A DNA stretch of 64,000 nt from Allodiplogaster sudhausi (GCA_945643635.1 CALZFC010000248.1:1596001-1660000); one strand, 5' to 3'; positions 25,433-38,050 are shown, numbered from the stretch's first letter. The notes: generated by a model not told the origin, from the letters alone. Numbers and translations: made by a program.

Positions 25433-25598
25433 CTGCCGCTGAGGATATGATGTAGAATGAAAGCGACAAGGAGGATAAAGAAACGAAGAAGATGAACGCG
25501 TGAGTTCTTTCAAACGCTTCTTCCGAAAGTCCATATTCCTTGAGAACTTTTAAAGTTAGTTTCCGACTTGTCCTTTGCTCGAAATAGCTTAGCACGCC

Positions 25599-25642
<44 letters not shown>

Positions 25643-25998
25643 TTCCGCCGTCAGATGATTTCTTCTCTGATGATTTCCCTCTTCTACCTTTCATCGTCGC
25701 CTGCTGCTATTCAATTGGCATATATGTAATTAGGCTCGATGCATGGCATCATATGAGGAATTCTGTTGGCAAAGACCTGGATATTATGAGGAAAAAGAGA
25801 ATCACCTCGTCTGCATACTTATTCCTAGAGTACACTTCATACCCTCTACGTGATAACTCAACGCAGTCCATGTTCTCTGCTGTCCTTTCTGATTGACGCA
25901 TAATAATTGCATGAGCAAATAAAGTTAAGCCAGATACACATTGCGTGATTCATGATCATTCCATTACTCTTTTTATCCTTTAGCCATTCGCTACACTC

Positions 25999-26048
<50 letters not shown>

Positions 26049-26215
26049 TTTCCACTCTCTCACTCGCATATGAGGATTTCTCCCCGTCCTTCGCCGATGG
26101 TGATGAGACCAAAAGCACGTTGACAAGAACAACTTCATTCTCTAACGCCTTCTCGTCATTTTGTTGCGCAAGCCACTAACGGGCAGTAAAAGAATTTTGA
26201 AAGCTCCAAAATACC
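25433..26215. other. Stretch left of the palindrome
   Basis: Two CT microsatellites (25605-25640, 26002-26045). An open frame at 26078-26178 (+) after an AG could be an exon of the gene that continues into the left palindrome arm, but this is not established. Confidence 0.35.
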
Positions 26216-26546
26216 TTGAATTTTTACAGTTCATTCGCTATCACTTTCTATTAAACCATTTAATAATTTATCTTGCTACCCCTTCATGGTAGCATGCTAA
26301 CTTTTTTCACCTCACCCTCATTTGCGTATGTACATATGTAAATAGGCAATACATAGTATGTAAATATTTTCAGCGAGCGGTCATGCGTTGCTGCGTACGT
26401 TCACTTCTTGTATATTCGTAGAAGTGTTCCGACCACTCTAGAATTTTGTGTTGATGATGGCATCAAAGCGTAATGCAGTAACTGCAACAAAAAATTACCC
26501 ATGCAATCTCTCCTTTGTCCCAGAACTAATATTCCCTGTATATTTA

Positions 26547-27216
26547 GATTGATCGCGTGCAGTTTCTCCCATGCCTTCTTCTGGACTTGGACCAGGGACT
26601 GCTTCATCGCCCAGAACTCGTACATGACGCTTGCCAATGGAACGCTCAAGTGCATCCGGAAAGTCACCAAGAATGGATTGTCGGTGTGTGTCTTCGTTGT
26701 GTGCCACCGTAGTCCATCGACTACCGTAGTCTTCATTTACCGTAGACCATTTAGTTACTGTAACAATTTTAATCGATTAATTTGAACGTTCAGTCGTTGC
26801 GTCGCGAGTGTGCCTGCGAGGTGGCCAACATGGAGGCTTGTTCGTATATCATTATGAACTGCTTGTTTATTCTCTTCCGCCTCTTGACTCCCGCCACTTT
26901 CGGCGAAATCTGCGACGTCAGTTCTAAGACAATCTATGTAGTCTCTAAGATCAGGCTAGACAGCCAAACCGCGAAGAAAAAAATGAGAGAGAGAGAGGAA
27001 TTGAACGAGTCTAATTGTAAGATCCCTCCCATCACCAGATAATGACTCTTTTTTGAAGGAGTGCTCTTGGCTCTGCTGGAGGTGCTGCGTGGCTCCTCTC
27101 GCCCGATTCCTCGCACTCTGCTGAGTGGGATCTTCCAGAAGTTCCCCGGCTGGGCTTCAAAGATTGCCAGGCTCTACGACCCTTCCACCGAGATCCACCA
27201 GCTCGCCACTCCTTAT
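26547..27216 (+). CDS. Unrecognised gene fragment in left arm, three exons
   Basis: Three coding-like exons. A (from ~26547 after TTTAG) includes SFSHAFFWTWTRDCFIAQNS and ends NGLS in phase 0. B (from ~26794 after TTCAG) has RECACEVANMEACSYIIMN, a hydrophobic stretch CLFILFRLLTPATFG and ends at a GTAAGA donor (~27016). C (~27063-27216) has LLALLEVLRGSSRPIPRTLL and FQKFPGWASKIARLYDPSTE. With the 46-base intron between B and C the phases agree. Several Cys and one membrane-like segment suggest a membrane protein. I cannot name the family. An exact inverted copy is in the right arm. Confidence 0.5.
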
Positions 27217-28339
27217 GCGTACGGGACCCTCCACTCTTTCTCTCTTCATCTCAATACTCTATTTACGAATCCTGGCTCCCTGAGGCCTGGAAACTTTGAC
27301 CTAAGACTACAATCAAGATAGAAAAAATATTGCTAAAAAAGATTATGTAAAGTTGTTATTCTAAAACATCATTTTAAGTGTGACTCCGCTGAAGAAGTCG
27401 CAATGCTTCGACTTTCGCATTGCTCCGGGAAAGTAAAAGAGAAGAGAAGACGGACTGCGTAGGAACCTCGCTTTCCCCACTCCCACCCCTCACCCTACTA
27501 CGATACATTTTGAAGAGTAACAATGACATTTCGATGACTGCGTGACATGGAACAGAATTGAACACCTTTAGCTGTGGATTCTCAGGAAACAACCTAACAA
27601 TCTGGTTAAGTAAATTGGAGTCAGAGATAAATCGAATCTCGGCGGAATCTAGGAAACAATAGAATTTTTTTTAAATATATGTATGTTCTCCCGAACACAT
27701 TCAAAGAGATGTTAGTTACGCAATATAAAACAAGTTAATATTCATATACTTACATACATATGTACGTATTCATTGTCAGATAAATTTCTTTCATTTACCA
27801 TTAAAACAATGTCTGCAATTAAAATAAATACATATTTTCGATCGCATTTCCTTACGTTGATGATCTACAAACCGACGAGCTGATCATTTTGTATATCAGA
27901 GCTGGAAGCTGTTTCCGGCTTAGGTAGGGAGCCGCAGCAACGAAAATATTGTCTCTGTCAGTGTCTTATTTATCTATAAGTTGTTTAATTAATTATTCAT
28001 TTATTTTTCGGTAGTTTCATATTTTTTTAAACTAGTTATTTAATTCTTCGTCTAAGTTGTCTATGTATATTGTTATTTATTTATTGATTATTTGTAGTCA
28101 TTCACTTCGTCTTGCTTCCATGAGAAGGCTGCGAGTCGTTGTTGCCGATCGACCGCAGGAGCCGTTGTTGCCGATTTAGAAAAGGGGGGGGAGTCGATGT
28201 TGCCGATTTGGAAAATGGGTGGGGGGGGGGCGAACAAGTGTGAATAACTAAATGTATATTCGCGTTGCAATTAGTGCCCTTACGAGCAGCGAGGCAACGC
28301 CAATGGGAAAGAAGTGTGCCAAATCCCAGTGAAATGCAC
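27217..28339. other. Arm segment between gene fragment and foldback
   Basis: Contains AT-rich sequence with TACATA/TATGTA steps (27750-27770). At 28128-28225 are three related subterminal units sharing GAG(T/C)CG(T/A)TGTTGCCGAT, the last two followed by G runs. Matching units in reverse orientation lie at 29795-29855 on the other side of the foldback. No gene was seen. Confidence 0.5.
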
Positions 28340-29769
28340 TTAAGAGAGCCTGTCTGACAATGAGATATTCGACCATGGCTATATACAGAGTGTGCAGTAA
28401 AAATTTTTATTTTTTAATTTTTTTTCCTTTGGAGGTCTTGTGTAGTATCATGAGAGCTTTCAAAAAAACATTTTTTCAAAAAAATTTTCTCATGTATAAC
28501 TACAGTATACCCCGATTTAGCCAAAATGTTCGAGTGATCATAAAAACATTCAAAGTGAACCAAATTAAATTTTTATGACACCGCTAGATTCCTTATTTAA
28601 AGGAGCACAAAAAAGTTCATAACAGTTATTAAAAACGTTTTCATCTTAACACCAAAATAAGCCCTTAAACCTCCTGGAGGTGCCATTTGAGTACCTATAC
28701 ATCGAAACTGCGCTTTCAAACCACAACCATTTAAAAGAGCATCCTTTTTAACTCTTAAAAATATTTTTTCCAGATTTTGGACGGTTCTGGCTGAATACCG
28801 TCCAGTGCTCAAAAAGTTCCATGCGTACACGGACATAACTCGCTTTATTCTTAATGTTATAAGGAATTAGACATACCATTGTATTTGTCTTGGAAAACTG
28901 CATAGAAAGGGTCCAGATTGTCTTTTTTTTTTGAAAAAATTAAATGGGATTTTTTGAACTAGCCGCACTGAGCTCAGCGGATTAAACTAAACGCTGCTAT
29001 TTTTTGGGAAAGAACCTATGACCGATAAGTAGTTTATCCTACGTGAAACACACTGGGCTTTCATATGAAGTATAAATTGAGGCGCTGTTTTGGGGACTAC
29101 GTGCACTTAAACGTATTTTTATGTCGAAAAATAGCCACAAATACGGTTTTGCCGAGAAAACCATTTAAAACGAACTCAAGAAAAAGACAATCTGGACCCT
29201 TTCTATGCAGTTTTCCAAGACAAACACAATGATATGTCTAATTCCTTATAATATTAAGAATATAGCGAGTTATGTCCGTGTACGCTTGGAACTTATTGAG
29301 CATTGGACGGTATTCAGCCAGAACCGTCCAAAATCTGGGAAGGATAATCACATTCAAATACATATTTTTAGGGGTTAACAAGGATGCTCTTTTAAATGGT
29401 TGTGGTTTGGAAGCGCAGTTTCGATGTATTGGTACTCAAATGGCACCTCCAGGAGGTTTAAGGGCTTATTTTGGTGTTAAGATGAAAACTGTTTTTAAAC
29501 CCCTAAAAATTTTTTTGTGCTCCTTTAAATAAGGAATCTAGTGGTGTCATCAAAATTTAATTTGGTTCACTTTGAAGGTTTTTATGATCACTCGAACATT
29601 TTGGCTAAATCGGGGTATACTGTAGTTATATACATGAGAAAATGTTTTTGAGAAAATGTTTTTTTGAAAGCTCTCATGATACTACACAAGACCTCCAAAG
29701 GAAAAAAAATTAAAAAATAAATTTTTTACTGCTCACTCGTGTTCGAGAATCTCAGACAGGCTCTCTTAA
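28340..29769. mobile_element. Long-TIR foldback element in left arm
   Basis: A 1430-bp element with TTAAGAGAGCCTGTCTGA at its left and the matching inverted end at its right. Left (28340-28932) and right (29179-29769) parts are inverted copies of each other with substitutions and a ~20-base indel; the loop is about 246 bp. A second inverted pair inside, TTAAAGGAGCAC at 28597 and its complement ending at 29528, matches the TTAA/AGGAG termini of the small MITEs. The open frames inside, one in each half, follow from the inverted symmetry and show no transposase motif. A non-autonomous element is likely. Confidence 0.8.
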
Positions 29770-30350
29770 ACATATAGCCACAAATTTTTCGGCGTCTGCA
29801 AATCGGCAACGACGACTCTCCTCCTTTTCCAAATCGGCAACAACGACTCCCTCCGAAATTTGACCTAGATATTTTTTTCGCGGCAACAACGCTCACATCA
29901 TATTTAGTTGCTCGCTGCACGCGCAACTAAACAACTGCATTGCTATAAAAAAAATCTTCTCGCAGCAGTTTTTGGGATTAATGTTTCCTATAGTAGAAAG
30001 AAAACAATTTCATTCTGACACTGATCATTCAAGATAAAAGACAACACTAAAGTGTACATACTTTCTCAAGTTTGTAAGACTATTCTGTCTTGCCAATTCA
30101 AACTTTCAAACGCCTTACTGTTCTTGATTGGCAGGCCAATGTTTGCAGGAAAATTGTATTATAGCAGCGAGAATGAATAAATCTCATTTGTGTTGTGTCG
30201 ATGGAGTGGCTGTCATTGTTAGCGTGACTCTGGAAGCGGAGGATGGCCTGAGGGGACGACCCTTTGAATGAGCGGGCCCGGAGGAGACTGAAGAATCTCC
30301 GCACAGGGGGAGCACTCTCATCCTCCTGAAATGCTCTAGTGGCAACAAAT

Positions 30351-32484
30351 ATGATCCGCGGCCTCTGCTGGTGGCTCGAGATGCGCGTGAAGCTGGACGC
30401 TTTGCTCTTGATATTCGTCGTCATCCTACAGAGTTTCGGTACGCTACATCAAGGATTGGAGACAGCTTATTTCAGAAAAAAAAATAATACAAACACAGCG
30501 ACGTGGGGTGGGGGGGGGGGGTTTCCACACCAAACAGATCGTTCAATTCCCCTCCTTATTTCGCGCTGCTGTGCAGACCTCTCTGTCATTCTCTACTTCT
30601 CACAATCCTCTAAATTAACAAACCCTAAGTCGCTTTGCGCCCTCTTTAAGAGAAAATGAATCAGTACATCTCCTAGTCGATAAAAATCGGAATTGTCTTT
30701 AATTATTTGTACTCTTTCATTTTACCCAATTCCCAATCCTAGCGACCTTCTTCGTGGTTGTGATGTCGCTTTACATGGACGTGAACCGCTTGAGTGCGCT
30801 CGCTCTCCCGACCATGCACGAGAAGGTATTTGGCATTACTTCAATTTTCATTATTTTTTTTTTGCAAAATATATTTGCATATATCACCAATTGTTTGATT
30901 ATATATGTATTGAGCTTATAACTTCTAGTCAGTTCACTAATTGTTAGGCACACTATAAAATGTTGAATAATATAAAATTAAGTTATGGGTCCGTAAAGTG
31001 CGGTTTCCTCTGCATATCGTTGCCTACATCGCCTCCTTCTTTTTGTGCGCTGTCAACAAGCGGTACGCGGTTGCTGGCTCGACCAATGAATATCTTGACG
31101 ACTTGTTCGCAAAATACGACGTGTTGCCAACTGTTAAGTACAATCATTAAGTATAAATACATATACATATGTATGTATGTTTATATTTAAAATTAAAATT
31201 TTAATTTAGAAGTAACAACTTTTTTATTGAATTAAATTTCAAGTGATTTTGGATAATCACGAGGTGTTCCACAGGATCCCGCTTTACAAATCGTCTTCGT
31301 CGTCGTTCTCCTTCTTTCGATCGTCGCGAATGCGATGGCTGGCATCTTTTTGCATCGTCGATATGTCAGCTTTTTGGTTAAGGATCCATAATTAGAGATT
31401 GTTTGAACATATTTTTAGCTCATAAATTTAAGAGTAAAATGAGCCCAAAGGCAACAAGTGAAAACATTTTCTTTCTTTCTTTTTCTTTTTTTTACGGATG
31501 CATTAGCGAGCTTAGTCAATATGTTCATGGAACTTCGAGTAGATGGCCCTTATTATTGTGCTATGTATGTATATACATACATACATAATATTTGTAATTG
31601 AGCGAACGAAAAATGTGCAGCATAAATGTGTACGTGACTGTTGCAGAAGAATTCGGGACACCACGAGCGCGCCTCTCTGTCGATGGAGTACCGACTGCTG
31701 CTCTTCAACTGCGTCAACGCTTTCGTGAGCGCCCTTCAAGTGCTGCTCAGGCTGGCGCGCTTTCTGGCACAGACATTCGAGAACGACGCAGTCGATCACA
31801 CTCTCGCTGATCAGGTGGCCTCTTCTTCATATTTTAGTGTGCCAAACAATTGAACAAATGTTCAGGGTGCGATTTCTAGTTTCGTTAATATCAGTTTTTC
31901 AATGAAATACAGCGCAATTAAAGGAGGACGACACGGAAGAGTAATAAATTCTGGTTTTGCGTGTTTGCCCTGGGATAAGGCACTCTAGTCCTCGCTTGCT
32001 CGTATAAACCCGTTGCAAGAGAATATGAGAGTGTATAACAGAACCGGCATTTTCGGTGATTCTCCTCCTTTAAAGACATTCTGTAAAATGAAATTTATTT
32101 GAATAATACTTAATCGTGAGTTTCAAGGAGGGCATCGCTGGCTTCCTCTGCACCTACAGCATGTCCTTCGCTCTTCTCTGCTTCTCTCCCGCAACTCGCC
32201 GTCTTCTGCTCTCTTCCTTTGACTATTGCCTGGGGGCGAGAACGGGGGGGGGGAAGGAGGATGAGAGTGCTCCCCCTGTGCGGAGATTCTTCAGTCTCCT
32301 CCGGGCCCGCTCATTCAAAGGGTCGTCCCCTCAGGCCATCCTCCGCTTCCAGAGTCACGCTAACAATGACAGCCACTCCATCGACACAACACAAATGAGA
32401 TTTATTCATTCTCGCTGCTATAATACAATTTTCCTGCAAACATTGGCCTGCCAATCAAGAACAGTAAGGCGTTTGAAAGTTTGA
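30351..32484 (+). CDS. Serpentine-receptor-like multi-pass membrane protein, palindrome centre
   Basis: Probable nematode chemoreceptor-type membrane protein. Exons: ~30351-30438 (MIRGLCWWLEMRVKLDALLL), 30743-30825 (TFFVVVMSLYMDVNRLSALA), ~30983-31120 (LHIVAYIASFFLCAVNKRYA), 31275-31376 (LQIVFVVVLLLSIVANAMAG), 31647-31814 (YRLLLFNCVNAFVSALQVLL), and 32128-32484 (IAGFLCTYSMSFALLCFSPA followed by TRRLLLSSFDYC). At least five hydrophobic helices are seen, the last followed by a basic stretch and a cytoplasmic tail, as at the end of TM7. The N-terminus may be incomplete. The tail from about 32255 on lies inside the right arm, so its coding sequence is also present, antisense, at 30098-30327 just before exon 1. 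The exact subfamily is not recognised; the exon 3 donor is uncertain. Confidence 0.6.
31918..32072. mobile_element. Short TTAA/AGGAG-ended MITE in receptor intron
   Basis: A 155-bp unit with TTAAAGGAGGACGACA at the left and TTCTCCTCCTTTAA at the right. It lies in the last intron of the receptor-like gene, outside the palindrome arms, so it is present once. Confidence 0.65.
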
Positions 32485-32812
32485 ATTGGCAAGACAGAAT
32501 AGTCTTACAAACTTGAGAAAGTATGTACACTTTAGTGTTGTCTTTTATCTTGAATGATCAGTGTCAGAATGAAATTGTTTTCTTTCTACTATAGGAAACA
32601 TTAATCCCAAAAACTGCTGCGAGAAGATTTTTTTTATAGCAATGCAGTTGTTTAGTTGCGCGTGCAGCGAGCAACTAAATATGATGTGAGCGTTGTTGCC
32701 GCGAAAAAAATATCTAGGTCAAATTTCGGAGGGAGTCGTTGTTGCCGATTTGGAAAAGGAGGAGAGTCGTCGTTGCCGATTTGCAGACGCCGAAAAATTT
32801 GTGGCTATATGT

Positions 32813-34242
32813 TTAAGAGAGCCTGTCTGAGATTCTCGAACACGAGTGAGCAGTAAAAAATTTATTTTTTAATTTTTTTTCCTTTGGAGGTCTTGTGTAG
32901 TATCATGAGAGCTTTCAAAAAAACATTTTCTCAAAAACATTTTCTCATGTATATAACTACAGTATACCCCGATTTAGCCAAAATGTTCGAGTGATCATAA
33001 AAACCTTCAAAGTGAACCAAATTAAATTTTGATGACACCACTAGATTCCTTATTTAAAGGAGCACAAAAAAATTTTTAGGGGTTTAAAAACAGTTTTCAT
33101 CTTAACACCAAAATAAGCCCTTAAACCTCCTGGAGGTGCCATTTGAGTACCAATACATCGAAACTGCGCTTCCAAACCACAACCATTTAAAAGAGCATCC
33201 TTGTTAACCCCTAAAAATATGTATTTGAATGTGATTATCCTTCCCAGATTTTGGACGGTTCTGGCTGAATACCGTCCAATGCTCAATAAGTTCCAAGCGT
33301 ACACGGACATAACTCGCTATATTCTTAATATTATAAGGAATTAGACATATCATTGTGTTTGTCTTGGAAAACTGCATAGAAAGGGTCCAGATTGTCTTTT
33401 TCTTGAGTTCGTTTTAAATGGTTTTCTCGGCAAAACCGTATTTGTGGCTATTTTTCGACATAAAAATACGTTTAAGTGCACGTAGTCCCCAAAACAGCGC
33501 CTCAATTTATACTTCATATGAAAGCCCAGTGTGTTTCACGTAGGATAAACTACTTATCGGTCATAGGTTCTTTCCCAAAAAATAGCAGCGTTTAGTTTAA
33601 TCCGCTGAGCTCAGTGCGGCTAGTTCAAAAAATCCCATTTAATTTTTTCAAAAAAAAAAGACAATCTGGACCCTTTCTATGCAGTTTTCCAAGACAAATA
33701 CAATGGTATGTCTAATTCCTTATAACATTAAGAATAAAGCGAGTTATGTCCGTGTACGCATGGAACTTTTTGAGCACTGGACGGTATTCAGCCAGAACCG
33801 TCCAAAATCTGGAAAAAATATTTTTAAGAGTTAAAAAGGATGCTCTTTTAAATGGTTGTGGTTTGAAAGCGCAGTTTCGATGTATAGGTACTCAAATGGC
33901 ACCTCCAGGAGGTTTAAGGGCTTATTTTGGTGTTAAGATGAAAACGTTTTTAATAACTGTTATGAACTTTTTTGTGCTCCTTTAAATAAGGAATCTAGCG
34001 GTGTCATAAAAATTTAATTTGGTTCACTTTGAATGTTTTTATGATCACTCGAACATTTTGGCTAAATCGGGGTATACTGTAGTTATACATGAGAAAATTT
34101 TTTTGAAAAAATGTTTTTTTGAAAGCTCTCATGATACTACACAAGACCTCCAAAGGAAAAAAAATTAAAAAATAAAAATTTTTACTGCACACTCTGTATA
34201 TAGCCATGGTCGAATATCTCATTGTCAGACAGGCTCTCTTAA
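32813..34242. mobile_element. Long-TIR foldback element in right arm
   Basis: Reverse-complement copy of 28340-29769, carried along with the palindrome arm. Because both copies match, the element was in place before the inverted duplication or was copied by later gene conversion. Confidence 0.8.
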
Positions 34243-35363
34243 GTGCATTTCACTGGGATTTGGCACACTTCTTTCCCATTGGCGTTGCCTCGCTGCTCGT
34301 AAGGGCACTAATTGCAACGCGAATATACATTTAGTTATTCACACTTGTTCGCCCCCCCCCCACCCATTTTCCAAATCGGCAACATCGACTCCCCCCCTTT
34401 TCTAAATCGGCAACAACGGCTCCTGCGGTCGATCGGCAACAACGACTCGCAGCCTTCTCATGGAAGCAAGACGAAGTGAATGACTACAAATAATCAATAA
34501 ATAAATAACAATATACATAGACAACTTAGACGAAGAATTAAATAACTAGTTTAAAAAAATATGAAACTACCGAAAAATAAATGAATAATTAATTAAACAA
34601 CTTATAGATAAATAAGACACTGACAGAGACAATATTTTCGTTGCTGCGGCTCCCTACCTAAGCCGGAAACAGCTTCCAGCTCTGATATACAAAATGATCA
34701 GCTCGTCGGTTTGTAGATCATCAACGTAAGGAAATGCGATCGAAAATATGTATTTATTTTAATTGCAGACATTGTTTTAATGGTAAATGAAAGAAATTTA
34801 TCTGACAATGAATACGTACATATGTATGTAAGTATATGAATATTAACTTGTTTTATATTGCGTAACTAACATCTCTTTGAATGTGTTCGGGAGAACATAC
34901 ATATATTTAAAAAAATTCTATTGTTTCCTAGATTCCGCCGAGATTCGATTTATCTCTGACTCCAATTTACTTAACCAGATTGTTAGGTTGTTTCCTGAGA
35001 ATCCACAGCTAAAGGTGTTCAATTCTGTTCCATGTCACGCAGTCATCGAAATGTCATTGTTACTCTTCAAAATGTATCGTAGTAGGGTGAGGGGTGGGAG
35101 TGGGGAAAGCGAGGTTCCTACGCAGTCCGTCTTCTCTTCTCTTTTACTTTCCCGGAGCAATGCGAAAGTCGAAGCATTGCGACTTCTTCAGCGGAGTCAC
35201 ACTTAAAATGATGTTTTAGAATAACAACTTTACATAATCTTTTTTAGCAATATTTTTTCTATCTTGATTGTAGTCTTAGGTCAAAGTTTCCAGGCCTCAG
35301 GGAGCCAGGATTCGTAAATAGAGTATTGAGATGAAGAGAGAAAGAGTGGAGGGTCCCGTACGC

Positions 35364-36033
35364 ATAAGGAGTGGCGAGCTGGTGGATCTCGGTGGAAGGG
35401 TCGTAGAGCCTGGCAATCTTTGAAGCCCAGCCGGGGAACTTCTGGAAGATCCCACTCAGCAGAGTGCGAGGAATCGGGCGAGAGGAGCCACGCAGCACCT
35501 CCAGCAGAGCCAAGAGCACTCCTTCAAAAAAGAGTCATTATCTGGTGATGGGAGGGATCTTACAATTAGACTCGTTCAATTCCTCTCTCTCTCTCATTTT
35601 TTTCTTCGCGGTTTGGCTGTCTAGCCTGATCTTAGAGACTACATAGATTGTCTTAGAACTGACGTCGCAGATTTCGCCGAAAGTGGCGGGAGTCAAGAGG
35701 CGGAAGAGAATAAACAAGCAGTTCATAATGATATACGAACAAGCCTCCATGTTGGCCACCTCGCAGGCACACTCGCGACGCAACGACTGAACGTTCAAAT
35801 TAATCGATTAAAATTGTTACAGTAACTAAATGGTCTACGGTAAATGAAGACTACGGTAGTCGATGGACTACGGTGGCACACAACGAAGACACACACCGAC
35901 AATCCATTCTTGGTGACTTTCCGGATGCACTTGAGCGTTCCATTGGCAAGCGTCATGTACGAGTTCTGGGCGATGAAGCAGTCCCTGGTCCAAGTCCAGA
36001 AGAAGGCATGGGAGAAACTGCACGCGATCAATC
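35364..36033 (-). CDS. Unrecognised gene fragment in right arm (inverted copy)
   Basis: Exact reverse-complement copy of the exons at 26547-27216. If the gene has exons upstream of exon A, this copy cannot share them, because the sequence beyond 36364 is a GA repeat unlike the sequence left of 26216. It may therefore be a truncated duplicate. Confidence 0.45.
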
Positions 36034-36361
36034 TAAATATACAGGGAATATTAGTTCTGGGACAAAGGAGAGATTGCATGGGTAATTTTTTGTTGCAGTT
36101 ACTGCATTACGCTTTGATGCCATCATCAACACAAAATTCTAGAGTGGTCGGAACACTTCTACGAATATACAAGAAGTGAACGTACGCAGCAACGCATGAC
36201 CGCTCGCTGAAAATATTTACATACTATGTATTGCCTATTTACATATGTACATACGCAAATGAGGGTGAGGTGAAAAAAGTTAGCATGCTACCATGAAGGG
36301 GTAGCAAGATAAATTATTAAATGGTTTAATAGAAAGTGATAGCGAATGAACTGTAAAAATT

Positions 36362-36364
<3 letters not shown>

Positions 36365-36412
<48 letters not shown>

Positions 36413-36413
36413 T

Positions 36414-36455
<42 letters not shown>

Positions 36456-36533
36456 ACGAGAGAGAATCGGCTCATGGAGTGATCAATCGACGGGAACAAG
36501 AGAGAAAAATGAGATGGGAAAAGATGAGCGTTA

Positions 36534-36574
<41 letters not shown>

Positions 36575-37247
36575 GAGAGGGACAGAGAGAACAGAATGAC
36601 ATAAAAGGCAAATATAGGAGAAAAAAGAAAAAACTGGTGAGTGAATTGAGAGGAAAAGTGAAAAAGAATGAGATTTCTTAAACGAATACTCGTGAAATGG
36701 CCCATAAAAGTGGATCGGGTTCAATGATCAGAGAGCTTTGCACCAAGAAAGGTGCTGGAGAAGCTAGTTTTAAAGCTAAGAATGGAAGCATTCATACTTT
36801 CCTGCCGCCCTCGCTTTTCCCACTCTTCCTGCTCTCTTCTCGCTCCCTCAGCTCTCTCTCTTCTCCCACTCTCTCCGCTCTCACTTCTCTCACTCTCTCC
36901 GCTCTCTCTTCTCTCACTCTCTCCGCTCTCTCTTCTCTCACTCTCTCCGCTCTCTCTTCTCTCACTCTCTTCGCTCTCTCTTCTCTCACTCTCTCCGCTC
37001 TCTCTTCTCTCACTCTCTCCGCTCTCTCTTCTCTCACTCTCTCCGCTCTCTCTTCTCTCACTGTTCATCTCTCTCTTCTCCCGCTCTCTCCGATCTCTTT
37101 CAATGAGTGTGGCGAGGTGCGAGAAAGGACAAGATACTGGTCTGCACAGATGAATATGAATGACAACGGCTTTGCAAGTCGGTTTCTCTCCCTCTCTTCG
37201 TTCTCTCTCTTTCTCTTTCTCCTTCTTTTTTCCCCTTTTCTTCTATT

Positions 37248-37280
<33 letters not shown>

Positions 37281-37468
37281 TCCTCTCTATCTAACTCTCC
37301 TCTTCCTACTTCACAGCCATACAAACTGTTCACCTTTCATCGCGCTTTCAATCATTCTGGCAATTGCTTTCCTACTTTCCCAAGACGTATTACAGATTCC
37401 GCGGCAGCGGTGGAGATGACAGGAGATGAGGAATAGAAGGAATGAAAGGCAAAGAGAGCGAGCAAGAG

Positions 37469-37503
<35 letters not shown>

Positions 37504-38050
37504 TGTAGATATTAACAGGGAGAGACATAGATCATACGCATGACGACGAGGATAATTAGAATACCAAGAATAACAGCTAGTGCGCGAAAGATTGACAGAC
37601 AGAGTGACGAAGCGAGAAAGAGATTGATAAATGGGCAGAAAGTGAAAGGTGTCAAAAAGTTCGAACTGTAATGAAAACGCGAGTGCATTCTAATGAGTAC
37701 TGTTTTCTGTCAATAACGGTCAAGGAATGAATGTGATGGATTAGGAAAGAGAGAGAGAGGGAATTCAGAGTAGACCGATCTCTAGTAGAGGATGACTGTG
37801 CGACAGCGGGGAAATCTATGCTTCTAGAACAAAGAGAAGAAGGAATGATGGAGTAGTATAGAGAGAAAGGAGAAATAGAGAGTTGGTAGATGGATAGAGA
37901 GTTGGGTGAGAGAGAAAAATATGGTAGAGAGCGGAGGACAGGGGAATAGAGATGCACAGACGAAGCCCGACAGCAATACGGACACGACGAGAACAGTGAG
38001 GGCCTAACGCACATTAAGGTCTCTCTCTATCTCTCTCTATCTTTCTATCT
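36365..38050. repeat. GA/CT microsatellite and minisatellite block
   Basis: GA tracts at 36365-36460 and 36540-36590. Bases 36850-37070 are a tandem array of about nine 24-base units of the form CTCTCTTCTCTCACTCTCTCCG. CT follows at 37185-37290 and GA at 37465-37500. Long open frames here exist only because the repeat lacks stops. No gene is supported. Confidence 0.8.

Larger units (their letters stand above)
26216..30327 (+). repeat. Left arm of a large near-perfect palindrome (4112 bp)
   Basis: The whole segment recurs as reverse complement at 32255-36364. The outer boundary is sharp: TTGAATTTTTACAG starts at 26216 and its complement ends at 36364. The inner boundary is also sharp (CATCCTCCT ends at 30327). 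The only differences I found are two one-base homopolymer lengths (T8 versus A7 near 27665; G8 versus C7 near 28190). Every translated open frame I compared outside those two sites is the same in both arms. The centre between the arms is 1927 bp. Confidence 0.95.
32255..36364 (-). repeat. Right arm of the palindrome (4110 bp)
   Basis: Reverse complement of 26216-30327. Its inner end includes the 3' half of the receptor-like gene's last exon, so this end of the repeat is continuous with a gene. Its outer end stops directly at a GA microsatellite beginning at about 36365. Confidence 0.95.

Noticed and set aside
28597..29532. Mirror open frames starting MSVYAWN in the foldback
   Set aside because: They are the same sequence read from both inverted halves; no transposase motif or splice structure was found.
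36697..37419. 240-aa Ser/Leu repeat open frame
   Set aside because: Produced by the 24-base CT minisatellite; open in several frames and on both strands.
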